From Allobosea sp. LC85 (GTDB taxonomy: Bacteria; Pseudomonadota; Alphaproteobacteria; Rhizobiales; Beijerinckiaceae): DNA of 64,000 nt. The DNA lies in assembly GCF_000735605.1 (NCBI RefSeq), contig NZ_JPKG01000061.1, positions 1-64,000 on the forward strand, read 5' to 3'. Of the stretch, positions 42,116 to 50,713 are shown piece after piece (within the stretch, counting starts at the first letter, position 1; the number at the start of each line of letters is the position of its first letter). A program made the position numbers and the translations under genes. Below the pieces are notes generated by a model, which saw nothing but the letters and a program-made list of their open reading frames with translations, did not search any database and was not told the DNA's origin.

Positions 42116-42359
42116 TCACCACCACGAGCGCCCGACGTCCGTTCCCGCGGGGCCAGAAACCGGCACTCGCTCCCAAGCTGAAGGCGACGTCCCGTTGGGT
42201 GCAGGACCATCCGGCGGCGCGTCTCACGGAAACCAGAAGCGGATCGCTCAGGACGGCGCTGATTGCGCCATCCTCGTGCGAACCGCGGCAGCAGCAAGGA
42301 GTCCCTTCCCGAGAAAGGCCCGTCGAAAGGGCGCGTCGATCTCGCGCTCTCCGGACGGA

Positions 42360-43391
42360 TCAGTTCGCCGTGTAGACCAGTTCGCGCTCCGCCTTGGGCG
42401 GCAGGAACTGGCGCGAAAAGATTTCCTCGGGCTTGGGCTTGCGGGCAAGCTGATAGCCCTCGGCAATGATCTCGATGGCGCGCGCCATACGGTCGTCCTT
42501 GGTGTCGCCGACGCCGATTTCCTTCATCTCCGGCGAGACGATCAGCTCGCTGAAGGAGTATTGCAGACGCTTCTTCTCGACCGCCTCGTTGACGAGATTG
42601 TCGAAGTTCATCACGCCCTTCATGCCGAGAGCCTGGTCCTTGGCGATCTCGAGCATCGCCTTGTTGGTTGCGCGAACCAGCCCGGCCACCGCCCTGGGGT
42701 TATCCTTCAGCAGCTTCTGCGAGACCATCAGCCCGTTGGAATAGAGGTCGAGCCCGTAATCCCCGAAGCTGAGCCAGTTGAAATCCTTGTCGGGATCCTG
42801 CCGGTTGAGCAGCAGGTTGAAGTAGCCGGTGATGTTGAAGACGAGCGCGCCGTCGACATCGCCCTTGATCAGCAGCGGCTCCTGCAGGTTGGGCGCCATG
42901 TTCGAGAGCTTGACCTTGCTGATGTCGACGCCATTCTTGCGGGCGAAGACCTCGAGCAGGCGGGTCGTCGGCGTGCCCTGTGCCCCACCCAACGTCTTGC
43001 CTTCCAGGTCTTTCGGCTTGGTGATGCCGGTCGCCTTCTTGCTTGAAATGGCGAAGGGCGGGCGGTTCCAGATCATGTAGACCATCACCGGGGCTTCGCC
43101 CGGCTTGGCTGCCGCGTTCTGGATGATGGCGTTGACGTCGCCGAAGCCGGCGTCATAGGCGCCGCCCATGATGCGGGTCACCGTCGCGCCCGAGCCCTCG
43201 CCCTGGTCGATCACGACGTTCAGGCCCTCTGCCTTGTAGTAGCCCTTGTCGCGGGCGACGAAGAACGCCGCATCGGAGCCCTGGGTCTTCCAGCCCAGCG
43301 TGAACTTGAGCGTCGTCTCCTGCGCCATGGCAGAATTGGCCAGCGCGAGGCCTGCGAACAGCGTCGCGGTCAAAGTCTTGAGCATCCTCAT
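42360..43391 (-). CDS. ABC importer substrate-binding protein (SsuA/NMT1 type)
   Basis: 343 residues with signal peptide (LTATLFAGLALANSAMAQ). AGAGGGGAC precedes the ATG at 43391. The periplasmic fold starts TTLKFTLGWKTQGSDAAFFV with KGYYKAEGLNVVI, typical of the NMT1/THI5-SsuA family that binds thiamine precursors, sulfonates, pyrimidines or riboflavin. The neighbouring amidohydrolase suggests a nitrogenous ring compound, as inference. Last gene of the ATPase-permease-binding protein unit. Confidence 0.9.
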   Translation of the reverse strand: MRMLKTLTATLFAGLALANSAMAQETTLKFTLGWKTQGSDAAFFVARDKGYYKAEGLNVVIDQGEGSGATVTRIMGGAYDAGFGDVNAIIQNAAAKPGEAPVMVYMIWNRPPFAISSKKATGITKPKDLEGKTLGGAQGTPTTRLLEVFARKNGVDISKVKLSNMAPNLQEPLLIKGDVDGALVFNITGYFNLLLNRQDPDKDFNWLSFGDYGLDLYSNGLMVSQKLLKDNPRAVAGLVRATNKAMLEIAKDQALGMKGVMNFDNLVNEAVEKKRLQYSFSELIVSPEMKEIGVGDTKDDRMARAIEIIAEGYQLARKPKPEEIFSRQFLPPKAERELVYTAN

Positions 43392-43417
43392 GTCCCCTCT
43401 GGTTGATACGGATTGGA

Positions 43418-44188
43418 TCAGGCGGCAGCGAAATCGTTCTTGCGATTGGCCCAGCCAGTGACGCGCATCTCGATCAGCGAGAATGCGACGTAGAGCGCGA
43501 CGCCAAGGCCGGCGAGGATGAAGAGCCCGGCAAAGACCAGCGGCACGTTGAAGTTCGACGAGGCGCTCATCATCACGTTGCCGATGCCGCGATTGGAGGC
43601 GACAGTCTCGGCCAGCACGGTACCGACGAAGGCATAGGTGATCGCGACCTTCAGCGAGGCGAAGAAGAACGGCATCGTCCGGGGCAGGCCGACATTCCAG
43701 AGGATGTCGAGCTTGCTGGCGCCGAGCGCCTTCAGCACGTCCTCCATTTCCGGCTCGGTGGTGGCGAGGCCGGTCGCGATGTTGACGGCGATCGGGAAGA
43801 AGCACATCGCAAGCGAGGTCAGCACGGCCGGGACCGTGCCGGAGCCGAACCAGAGCACGAAGATCGGCACGACTGCGACCTTGGGGATCGAGGAAAAGCC
43901 GATCAGCAGCGGATAGACCGTGTCATAGGCCGTGCGCGACACCCCGATCGTCGCGCCGAGGAAGACGCCAAGCAGGACGCCAAGAACGAAGCCCGCTATC
44001 GTCGTCGCCAGCGTCTGCAGGATATGGGGCCAGAGAACAGGGAAGCGCGCGACGAGAGTGGCGAAGACCTGGCTTGGCCGCGGCAGGATCAGGTCCGACA
44101 CGCCCGCCAGCAGGCAGAACAGCTCCCAGGACGCGAAGAAGAACGCGATCAACGCCGCCGCCCAGAACTTGCGCTTGAATTCGCTCAT
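43418..44188 (-). CDS. ABC importer permease (SsuC/TauC/ThiX type)
   Basis: 256 residues from ATG at 44188. Six membrane segments and the EAA loop ALGASKLDILWNVGLPRTMP that contacts the ATPase. It begins 1 nt after the ATPase stop. It forms the channel of the importer with the binding protein 26 nt downstream. Confidence 0.92.
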   Translation of the reverse strand: MSEFKRKFWAAALIAFFFASWELFCLLAGVSDLILPRPSQVFATLVARFPVLWPHILQTLATTIAGFVLGVLLGVFLGATIGVSRTAYDTVYPLLIGFSSIPKVAVVPIFVLWFGSGTVPAVLTSLAMCFFPIAVNIATGLATTEPEMEDVLKALGASKLDILWNVGLPRTMPFFFASLKVAITYAFVGTVLAETVASNRGIGNVMMSASSNFNVPLVFAGLFILAGLGVALYVAFSLIEMRVTGWANRKNDFAAA

Positions 44189-44189
44189 G

Positions 44190-45011
44190 TCAGGCACCGT
44201 CCTGGCTTGCCGGCACTGAGCGGGCGTCGACAATGAAGTCACGCAAGCGCTGGTTCAGCGCGACGAAATCCGGCTCGAAGGTCATCGCAACGGTGCGCGG
44301 GCGCGCGAAGGCAACCTCGCTATCGTCGAGGATACGGCCGGGCCGCGCGCTCATCACGCAGATGCGGCTCGCCAGGAATCCGGCCTCGCGCAGATCATGC
44401 GTCACCAGCAGCACTGTCGGACGGTGAGCCAGCCAAAGATCCTGCAGAATCGCCCAGAGTTCCTCGCGCGTGAACTGATCGAGCGCGCCAAACGGCTCGT
44501 CGAGCAGCAGCATGCGTGGCTCATGGATCAAGGCCCGGCAGAGATTGGCGCGCTGGAGCATGCCGCCTGAGAGCTGCCAGGGATATTTCCCGGCAAATCC
44601 CTGCAACCCGACTTGTGCGAGCAACGCATGCGCCTTGTCACGAAAGGCAGCGCGTCTCTCTCGCCGATAACGCGAGCGGAAGGGCTGGACGATCTTCAAG
44701 GGCAGCATGACGTTCTGCTCGATCGTCAGCCAGGGCAACATGGTCGGGTTCTGGAATGCCATGCCGATCCTGAGCGCCTTCGCCGCAACCTCGCGGCCAC
44801 CGACGATGACGACGCCCGTCGTCGGCTGCACGAGCCCGCTGACGAGCTTTAGGATTGTCGACTTGCCGCAACCCGACGGACCGACCAGCGCGAGGAACTC
44901 ACCGTCCTGGATACGCAGGGTCGTCTCTGACAAGGCGGGAACGGTGTTTGCGCCGCGCCCGAAGATGACGCTCGTCTGCGACAGTTCGATCGCCGATGGC
45001 GGGCGTATCAT
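44190..45011 (-). CDS. ABC importer ATP-binding protein (SsuB/TauB type)
   Basis: 273 residues from ATG at 45011 (AGGGC upstream); a start at 45077 is possible but has no site. Walker A GPSGCGKST, Q-loop AFQNPTMLPW, signature LSGGMLQRANLCRAL, Walker B MLLLDEPFGALD and H-loop VTHDLREA. It energises the importer. First gene of the three-gene unit, divergent from the GntR regulator. Confidence 0.93.
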   Translation of the reverse strand: MIRPPSAIELSQTSVIFGRGANTVPALSETTLRIQDGEFLALVGPSGCGKSTILKLVSGLVQPTTGVVIVGGREVAAKALRIGMAFQNPTMLPWLTIEQNVMLPLKIVQPFRSRYRRERRAAFRDKAHALLAQVGLQGFAGKYPWQLSGGMLQRANLCRALIHEPRMLLLDEPFGALDQFTREELWAILQDLWLAHRPTVLLVTHDLREAGFLASRICVMSARPGRILDDSEVAFARPRTVAMTFEPDFVALNQRLRDFIVDARSVPASQDGA

Positions 45012-45082
45012 GGTGCCCTGAGCCTTTGTCCCGCCCGGAGCCGAGACGATAGGGAGTGTGGCTATCGCGAGGTTCATGCCCA

Positions 45083-45094
45083 AAAGTGCATGCA
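45083..45094. promoter_or_regulatory. Candidate GntR operator, copy 1
   Basis: AAAGTGCATGCA, containing the palindrome TGCATGCA, in the divergent gap between the ABC importer and gntR. The same 12-mer occurs before the amidohydrolase gene on the other side of gntR. Assignment is by shared sequence and position. Confidence 0.45.
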
Positions 45095-45201
45095 ATCATG
45101 ATGCCATCTTGTATTCTATCAGGCCGACCCCAACCCCCGGCAGTTTGCGGAGTTTGGAACCGAGGCGCTAAGAGGGTTGGATTCACACGCGGATACAGGA
45201 C

Positions 45202-45954
45202 ATGGCGCGCGACAAGGCTAAAGACAGCCCATCGGACAAGGTCGGAACGATCTGCCGGGCGCTGCGGCGTGCGATCATCGAACAAGCGCTCGAGCCTGGC
45301 GCCAAACTGCCGGAGGATGCGCTCGGCGAACGTTTCGGCGTGAGCCGCACGATCGCGCGCCACGCGCTCGGCCAGCTCGCCGCGGAAGGCCTGGTGGAAT
45401 TGCGCCGCAACCGCATCGCCGTCGTCGCCACCCCGAGTTGGCAAGAGGCCCGCGACACTTTCGATATTCGGATCGAGCTCGAGCGCCTCGTCGTGCGCCA
45501 GCTCGCAGGCCGGTTGAGCAAGGCTCAGCTCGCGACGCTGCGCGCTCAAGTCGATCAGGAGGAAGTGGCACGCGGTGGGTCCGATGCGGTCTCGATCCGG
45601 CTGGCCACCGAGTTCCACATCCTTCTCGCGAGCATGACGGAAAGCGCGATCATGATCCGCTATATCAGCGAGATCGCCTATCGCTGTTGCCTTACGCTAT
45701 CGCTGTTCAGCCGCCCGCATTCTTCGGAATGCGCAATCAATGAGCATCGCCTGCTCATCGATGCGCTCGAAAGCGGCGACGCGGAGAAGGCGATGAGCCT
45801 CATGCATCACCACCTCGATTCGGTGGCGGAGCGGGCCCTCGTGGCGCAAGCCAAGCCGCGCGGCCGCGATATCATGGATATCCTGGCGCCCTATGCTGAC
45901 GCGCCGGTGACGCGATCGGCCGTCCGCAAGCGGCGCCTGGACGCAGCCGAATAG
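45202..45954 (+). CDS. GntR/FadR-family transcriptional regulator
   Basis: 250 residues. N-terminal winged helix (LRRAIIEQALEPGAKLPEDA, FGVSRTIARHALGQLAAEGL) and an all-helical FCD ligand domain (FDIRIELERLVVRQLA, EFHILLASM, INEHRLLIDALESGD, LMHHHLDS) with the metal-binding Asp/His positions of FCD proteins. It probably controls both the importer and the amidohydrolase, which flank it. Confidence 0.93.
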   Translation: MARDKAKDSPSDKVGTICRALRRAIIEQALEPGAKLPEDALGERFGVSRTIARHALGQLAAEGLVELRRNRIAVVATPSWQEARDTFDIRIELERLVVRQLAGRLSKAQLATLRAQVDQEEVARGGSDAVSIRLATEFHILLASMTESAIMIRYISEIAYRCCLTLSLFSRPHSSECAINEHRLLIDALESGDAEKAMSLMHHHLDSVAERALVAQAKPRGRDIMDILAPYADAPVTRSAVRKRRLDAAE

Positions 45955-46178
45955 CGCTTCCCGCGGCGATGCGGCGCGGCTGCAGGATAGACGCGATGTT
46001 CTCGTTTCCGGCATCCAGACGAAGGCGGACCGACGAGCCGGGCGCCTGGATCGGAGGCCTGTGACTCGGCGGCTCACGGCAACGCCTGACGGTCTCGCCT
46101 TCCGTTCGCGCCTGCCACCCGACTGGCCGCCGGCATGGCTCAACGACGGGCAACTCCGAAAGCGCGAACTCGGCACAC

Positions 46179-46190
46179 AAAGTGCATGCA
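46179..46190. promoter_or_regulatory. Candidate GntR operator, copy 2
   Basis: The same AAAGTGCATGCA 12-mer as at 45083-45094, about 40 nt before the amidohydrolase start in the 275-nt gap after gntR. Apart from this motif I see nothing certain in that gap. Confidence 0.45.
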
Positions 46191-46229
46191 TGTTTCCGCT
46201 CCATTCAATGCCGGTTCCGAAGCAGCATC

Positions 46230-47504
46230 ATGCCGTCCGACACAGCTCTCGATCTCGTCTTCCGCCAGGCCGCCATTGCGGGGTGCGAGCGGCCACAGGA
46301 CATCGGAGTCAGCGCCGGCCGGATCGTCGCGCTGGCGCCAGCCCTCGTCACCGATGCACCGGGGTATGACGTCGGTGGCCGCCTTGTCGTGCCAGGTTTC
46401 GTGGACAGCCATATCCATCTCGACAAGGCCTGCCTGCTTGGCCGTTGCGGCCACGCCCATGGCGGGCTCAGCGACGCTATTGCGGCGGTGTCCGCAATGA
46501 AACGGAACTTCAGCGTGACCGATGTCTACGAGCGCGGCGCCCGCGTGCTCGACAAGGCGATCGCCAAGGGCACGACCCGCATGCGCACCCATGTCGAGGT
46601 CGATCCGCGCGCCGGGTTGCGCAGCTTTCAGGCGATCAAGGCCCTGAGAGCCGACTATGCCTGGGCGCTCGATCTTGCGATCTGCGTCTTCCCACAAGAG
46701 GGCTTGACCAACGACCCGGGCACGGAGGCGCTGCTGATTGCGGCACTACGCGACGGCGCCGACCTCCTCGGCGGCTGCCCCTATACCGATGCCGACCCAG
46801 CAGCCCAGATCGACCGTCTCTTCACACTGGCGAGGGAATTTGACGTCGATCTCGATTTCCACCTCGACTTCGACCTCGATCCGAGCTGGATGCATCTCGA
46901 CGAAGTCTGCCGCCAGTCTGAGCGGCATCGCTGGCAGGGCCGCGTGACAATTGGCCATGTCAGCAAACTGTCGATGGTTGATCAGGAAACGCTGGCTGCG
47001 ATCGGGCGCCGGCTTTCCGATTCCGGAGTTGCGCTGACTGTGCTCCCCGCGACAGACCTGTATTTGATGGGACGACAGTCGGCATACGCTCAACCGCGCG
47101 GGGTCGCACCAGCGCATCGTCTCGCTGCGCAAGGTGTGGTCTGCTCGATCGCGACCAATAACGTTCTCAATCCCTTCACCCCCTTCGGCGACTGTTCGTT
47201 GCTCCGCATGGCGAATCTCTATGCCAATGTCGCGCAATGCGAACCGGAAGATTTTCCGCGCTGCCTGGACCTGATCACAACGCTGCCTGCGCGGCTGATG
47301 CGGCTCCGTGACTACGGGATCGCACCTGGAAACCCCGCGGATCTGGTCATTCTCGATGCCAAGACCCCAACCGATGCGCTGGCGGAGATCGCAGAGCCCA
47401 TCATTGGCTTCAAGCGCGGGCGGCTCAGCTTCGAGCGCACCCGTGCGCGATTGAACAGAGTGGAGGCAACGAACGGCGTCCTGCCAAGCCCCGTCGCTCG
47501 CTGA
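46230..47504 (+). CDS. Cytosine deaminase-like amidohydrolase with altered active site
   Basis: 424 residues from ATG at 46230. It aligns by eye along its whole length with E. coli cytosine deaminase (CodA): GFVDSHIHLDKA (metal His61, His63), VFPQEG (Gln156, substrate binding), FHLD (His211) and IGHVSKLS (His243). Two key residues differ: the CodA Glu217 position is Phe214, and the metal-binding Asp313 is Asn310 (SIATNNVLNPFTPFGD). So it is unlikely to deaminate cytosine; a different hydrolysis or metal-poor chemistry is possible. It probably handles the compound imported by the neighbouring ABC system. Confidence 0.8.
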   Translation: MPSDTALDLVFRQAAIAGCERPQDIGVSAGRIVALAPALVTDAPGYDVGGRLVVPGFVDSHIHLDKACLLGRCGHAHGGLSDAIAAVSAMKRNFSVTDVYERGARVLDKAIAKGTTRMRTHVEVDPRAGLRSFQAIKALRADYAWALDLAICVFPQEGLTNDPGTEALLIAALRDGADLLGGCPYTDADPAAQIDRLFTLAREFDVDLDFHLDFDLDPSWMHLDEVCRQSERHRWQGRVTIGHVSKLSMVDQETLAAIGRRLSDSGVALTVLPATDLYLMGRQSAYAQPRGVAPAHRLAAQGVVCSIATNNVLNPFTPFGDCSLLRMANLYANVAQCEPEDFPRCLDLITTLPARLMRLRDYGIAPGNPADLVILDAKTPTDALAEIAEPIIGFKRGRLSFERTRARLNRVEATNGVLPSPVAR

Positions 47505-47556
47505 GCAGGCGGCTTGAGCAGTCCGTAGTCCAATATCTGCCGCGCGGGGGCGTTCC

Positions 47557-48855
47557 CTAATCCTGGGAAGAGTGCACCCCAGCAGCCCTCGCAAAGAAAT
47601 CCTGCGGCCCCATCTGACCGCCCTTCAGGATGATCTCGTGGCCGGCAAGCCGCGGATCGTCACTATGAGCGCGGCAGAGCGGAGCGCCCGGCACGCAAGG
47701 TGCCAAATAGGACAGCCCCCAGATGTCGAGGGACTGGATCGCCAGTGTCGAGGTGTCGCCCCCGGCAACGATCAGACGGGCAATCCGGGCCTCGGTCATG
47801 ACCGCTCGCAGCAGCCTTCCGGTGGCCATAGCCACGTCCCCCGCCTGGACTGGAGCGCCACGCGGCGGCTCGGTCACCAGCATCACGTCGCCGTTGCCGA
47901 GGGCGGACAGGGCCTGTTCGCGCAATGCAACGAAATAGCTGGCGTCCGCCAGCAGGCGACCGGTCTCGATCATGAGCCGCGCGAAGCCGGAGGCCGCCTC
48001 GACCTGGGCGCGTGTGACCGGCGAGAGGCTGCCGACCAGCGCCAAGGCCGGCCCTGCACGACGGGTCATCGCCGCTCCGGGGACGCTGTCGCACCGGGTC
48101 TCGGACCAGGCACCAGCGAAGGCCTGGGCGACTGAACTCGGCCCGACCGCGAGCAGCGGCGCGACGCGCGCCTGCGACAGAAGCAACCGTCCAAGGATTT
48201 CGAGATCGGCGGGGCACGTGACGTCGAAAAGCAGCGCATCAGGGCGCTCGGCGAGCGCCTTTCCGACGGTTTCTTCCATGTCGCCGCCATAGCTGCGGTA
48301 GTCGATCAGAGCGATTTGCTTCAGCCCCTGGGCGGCGAGATGCCGGCGCAGATCCGCTTCCATCATCGGCGTGACGGGATGCCGGCTCATCGTCGGATGC
48401 CGGTCGATGCGGTGAATGCCGCCATTGCTGCCCGAGGCGGCAAAGAGGGTCCCGAAGACGCAATAGCGCCCAAGATTGGGCTGGCCGCCGATGATCGGCA
48501 GGAAGGGGTTGGCAAAGGCCGGGCGCAGGACGCGTAGGGCCGCCCCGATGCTGCCGACATGCGGCGCGCTGTCGAAGGTCGAGCAGCATTTGTAGTGCAG
48601 GATCGCGACGCCCTGAGCGGCGAAGAAGGGGCCGACCTCGGCCAACTCGGCGGCGATGACATCCGGCGCCATGGTGCGGGTCGCGCCGGCGATGCCGATT
48701 GCGTCGAGCGGACCCGCGGCTTCCAGCCGGGCTGCACTCGGCCTGCGCAGAAAGAGCAGCGCGCGCAGGCCCTGCTCGGCCAGCGTGGCGAGCGTATCGG
48801 TCGCCCCGGTGAAATCGTCGCCATACCAGCCGTAATGCGGCCCGGAGCCTCGCAT
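47557..48855 (-). CDS. Four-carbon acid sugar kinase family (DUF1537), OiaK-like
   Basis: 432 residues from ATG at 48855; the longer frame overlaps the preceding gene. N-terminal YGDDFTGATDTLATLAEQGL is the substrate domain signature; the C-terminal ATP-binding part has VAGGDTSTLAI and ILKGGQMG. DUF1537 kinases phosphorylate acid sugars such as erythronate, threonate or 3-oxo-isoapionate. Pairing with a RuBisCO-like protein 5 nt upstream points to the oxo-isoapionate kinase role (OiaK). The substrate is inferred from context only. Confidence 0.85.
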   Translation of the reverse strand: MRGSGPHYGWYGDDFTGATDTLATLAEQGLRALLFLRRPSAARLEAAGPLDAIGIAGATRTMAPDVIAAELAEVGPFFAAQGVAILHYKCCSTFDSAPHVGSIGAALRVLRPAFANPFLPIIGGQPNLGRYCVFGTLFAASGSNGGIHRIDRHPTMSRHPVTPMMEADLRRHLAAQGLKQIALIDYRSYGGDMEETVGKALAERPDALLFDVTCPADLEILGRLLLSQARVAPLLAVGPSSVAQAFAGAWSETRCDSVPGAAMTRRAGPALALVGSLSPVTRAQVEAASGFARLMIETGRLLADASYFVALREQALSALGNGDVMLVTEPPRGAPVQAGDVAMATGRLLRAVMTEARIARLIVAGGDTSTLAIQSLDIWGLSYLAPCVPGAPLCRAHSDDPRLAGHEIILKGGQMGPQDFFARAAGVHSSQD

Positions 48856-48860
48856 CGCCG

Positions 48861-50135
48861 TTATCCGCTCGACTTGCCGAAGAAATCCAGCGCCTGGCGC
48901 AGCTCGGCGTGGCTGGCTGCGGCTTGCCGAACGTCCAGTCCCGATGCGACGGCATCCCAGGCCTGCCTGATGCTTGCCACCCCGGCGGCTGCACCACCGG
49001 GATGAGCGAGGATGCCGCCGCCCGCCATGAAAAGCAGGTCGGCATGACCGACACCGTCCCAGGTCGGCTGGGCTGTTCCCGCCCATTGCCCTGAGGAAAA
49101 GGCGGGCATCACCCGGTCGTCGGCACCATCCGTCAGCGGCGTGACACAGTCGCGGGCAGAGGAGACGACCTCCTCATCCTCCTGGGCGAATTTGCCGTTC
49201 AGCCCATGGACATGCATGTGATCGACACCGGCAAGCCGCCAGAGCACCTGATAGGCCTGGAAGGAGATGCCGAGCAAAGGATGGCGCGAGAATGCGCCAA
49301 AGCCGTTGCGATGGCCGTGGAGAGCGAGATCGGTCGAGTGACGGAGCGTCTCGATCGCCGAGAAGCCGCACCAGTTGAGACTTGCCATCACGCAGCTGCC
49401 GCCCTCCTTCGCCACGAGATCGGCATGGCGGCGCATCCGGTCGGTCTCGTCCGTGATGTTGAAGGCCATCATCACCGCCTTGCCCGTCCGGTCCTGATGG
49501 CGGCGGATGGCCCGCATGACTGCGGGAATCCTCTGCTCCAATGGCGCATGGAGAGGATCGGCCGAAATCTCGTCATCCTTGATGAAATCGAGGCCGGCGG
49601 CGCAGAGATCGGCGACGAGTGCTGCGGTCTCGTCGCTGCTCAGGCCGACATTGGGCTTGATGATCGAGCCGATCAGCGGCCCCGCCGCCACCCCGCTAAG
49701 CGCCCGCGTACCCGCAATACCCTGGCGCGGCAGAGCAAAGCGCCGACGGAACGACCAGGGCAGTCCAATCGATTCGAGCCGTAGTCCCGTGACCTCGCCA
49801 AGGTCGTACAGGTTGCCCGCCACCACCGAGGCCAGCGTCGCCAGATTGGCTCCGACATTATCGACCGGGAAGGAGATCGTGATACGCGCGCGACGCCAAG
49901 GCCCGTCCGCGCCCTTTCGTGCGAGCCAGGCATTGGGCAGGCTTGGCGAGGCGACGGTTTCGAGCAGTGTCACGTCGACGACGATCGCTCGGGCGCGTTC
50001 GCGCAGCTCATCGGTTTCACCGGCGACGCGCGTGAAGGTGCCGCAGGACTGCTCGCCCGCCATGATCTCTGCGACCTTGGCGGGATCGAACGGGGTCTCG
50101 ATCAGGTAGATCGCTTCGAAACGGTCGCCGGGCAT
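48861..50135 (-). CDS. RuBisCO-like protein (form IV-type), OiaX-like candidate
   Basis: 424 residues. Aligned by eye to RuBisCO large subunit, it keeps Glu28 (E60), Asn108 (N123), Lys160 (K175), Lys186/Asp188/Glu189 of DFIKDDE (K201, D203, E204, carbamate and metal site), His275-Arg276 (H294-R295), His308 (H327), loop-6 Lys315 (K334), a Ser near 347 (S379) and the GGG loop at 372-374. The clear change is Asn162 at K177. RuBisCO-like proteins paired with DUF1537 kinases are known from apiose breakdown (OiaX, 3-oxo-isoapionate-4-phosphate transcarboxylase/hydrolase). No phosphoribulokinase or small subunit is nearby, so carbon fixation is unlikely. Confidence 0.85.
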   Translation of the reverse strand: MPGDRFEAIYLIETPFDPAKVAEIMAGEQSCGTFTRVAGETDELRERARAIVVDVTLLETVASPSLPNAWLARKGADGPWRRARITISFPVDNVGANLATLASVVAGNLYDLGEVTGLRLESIGLPWSFRRRFALPRQGIAGTRALSGVAAGPLIGSIIKPNVGLSSDETAALVADLCAAGLDFIKDDEISADPLHAPLEQRIPAVMRAIRRHQDRTGKAVMMAFNITDETDRMRRHADLVAKEGGSCVMASLNWCGFSAIETLRHSTDLALHGHRNGFGAFSRHPLLGISFQAYQVLWRLAGVDHMHVHGLNGKFAQEDEEVVSSARDCVTPLTDGADDRVMPAFSSGQWAGTAQPTWDGVGHADLLFMAGGGILAHPGGAAAGVASIRQAWDAVASGLDVRQAAASHAELRQALDFFGKSSG

Positions 50136-50142
50136 CGGTCGG

Positions 50143-50682
50143 TCAGAGCTTGTTCAGGTCGGGGAAGGGGCGCACCGGATTCTTGCCGTCCCAATCGGCG
50201 GCGGCATCGCGGATCAGCCGGAACATCTCGCCTTTCGGGCCGGCCACCTCGGACAGCTCGATAACCGTTCCCGGGTGATAATGCGTATCGAAATAGACGA
50301 AGCGGCCGCGTTCGCCGACCTCGCCGCTCATCACCGGCTCGAATCCTTGCGCCAGCAGCCTCTCGAGATCGGCCTCATAGCTGTCGGTCCAGTAGGCGAC
50401 ATGCTGCAAGCCGGTGTGACCGAGCTCGCGGAAATCGCGATACATCGACGGAACATCGTTGCGGCACTGGATCAATTCGATCTGCAGCGGACCGGAATTG
50501 GCAAGCGCGACCGAATTATGCGGCTCATAGGCCTCGCCCTTGTAGCGGTAGTTCCTGATCGGGACCTTTGGATTGTAGAAGAACGGTCCAACACCAAGCA
50601 CGCGGCTCCAATAGTCCATCGCCGCCTCGATATCCGGGACGACATATCCAGCCTGGCGGATCTCGCCGAAGAAGCGGCTCAT
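50143..50682 (-). CDS. VOC-family (glyoxalase fold) protein
   Basis: 179 residues from ATG at 50682 (AAGG upstream; a TTG two codons earlier is possible). Two beta-alpha-beta-beta-beta modules: QAGYVVPDIEAAMDYWSRVL, then GLQHVAYWTDSYEADLERLL, with metal-ligand candidates His in LQHVAYW and Glu in GTVIELSE. It ends 7 nt before the RuBisCO-like gene. It may act as an epimerase, isomerase or lyase on an intermediate of this pathway; the exact reaction is unknown. Confidence 0.87.
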   Translation of the reverse strand: MSRFFGEIRQAGYVVPDIEAAMDYWSRVLGVGPFFYNPKVPIRNYRYKGEAYEPHNSVALANSGPLQIELIQCRNDVPSMYRDFRELGHTGLQHVAYWTDSYEADLERLLAQGFEPVMSGEVGERGRFVYFDTHYHPGTVIELSEVAGPKGEMFRLIRDAAADWDGKNPVRPFPDLNKL

Positions 50683-50713
50683 GGGCAAATGCCTTCTGTG
50701 CTTTGGAACGGGA

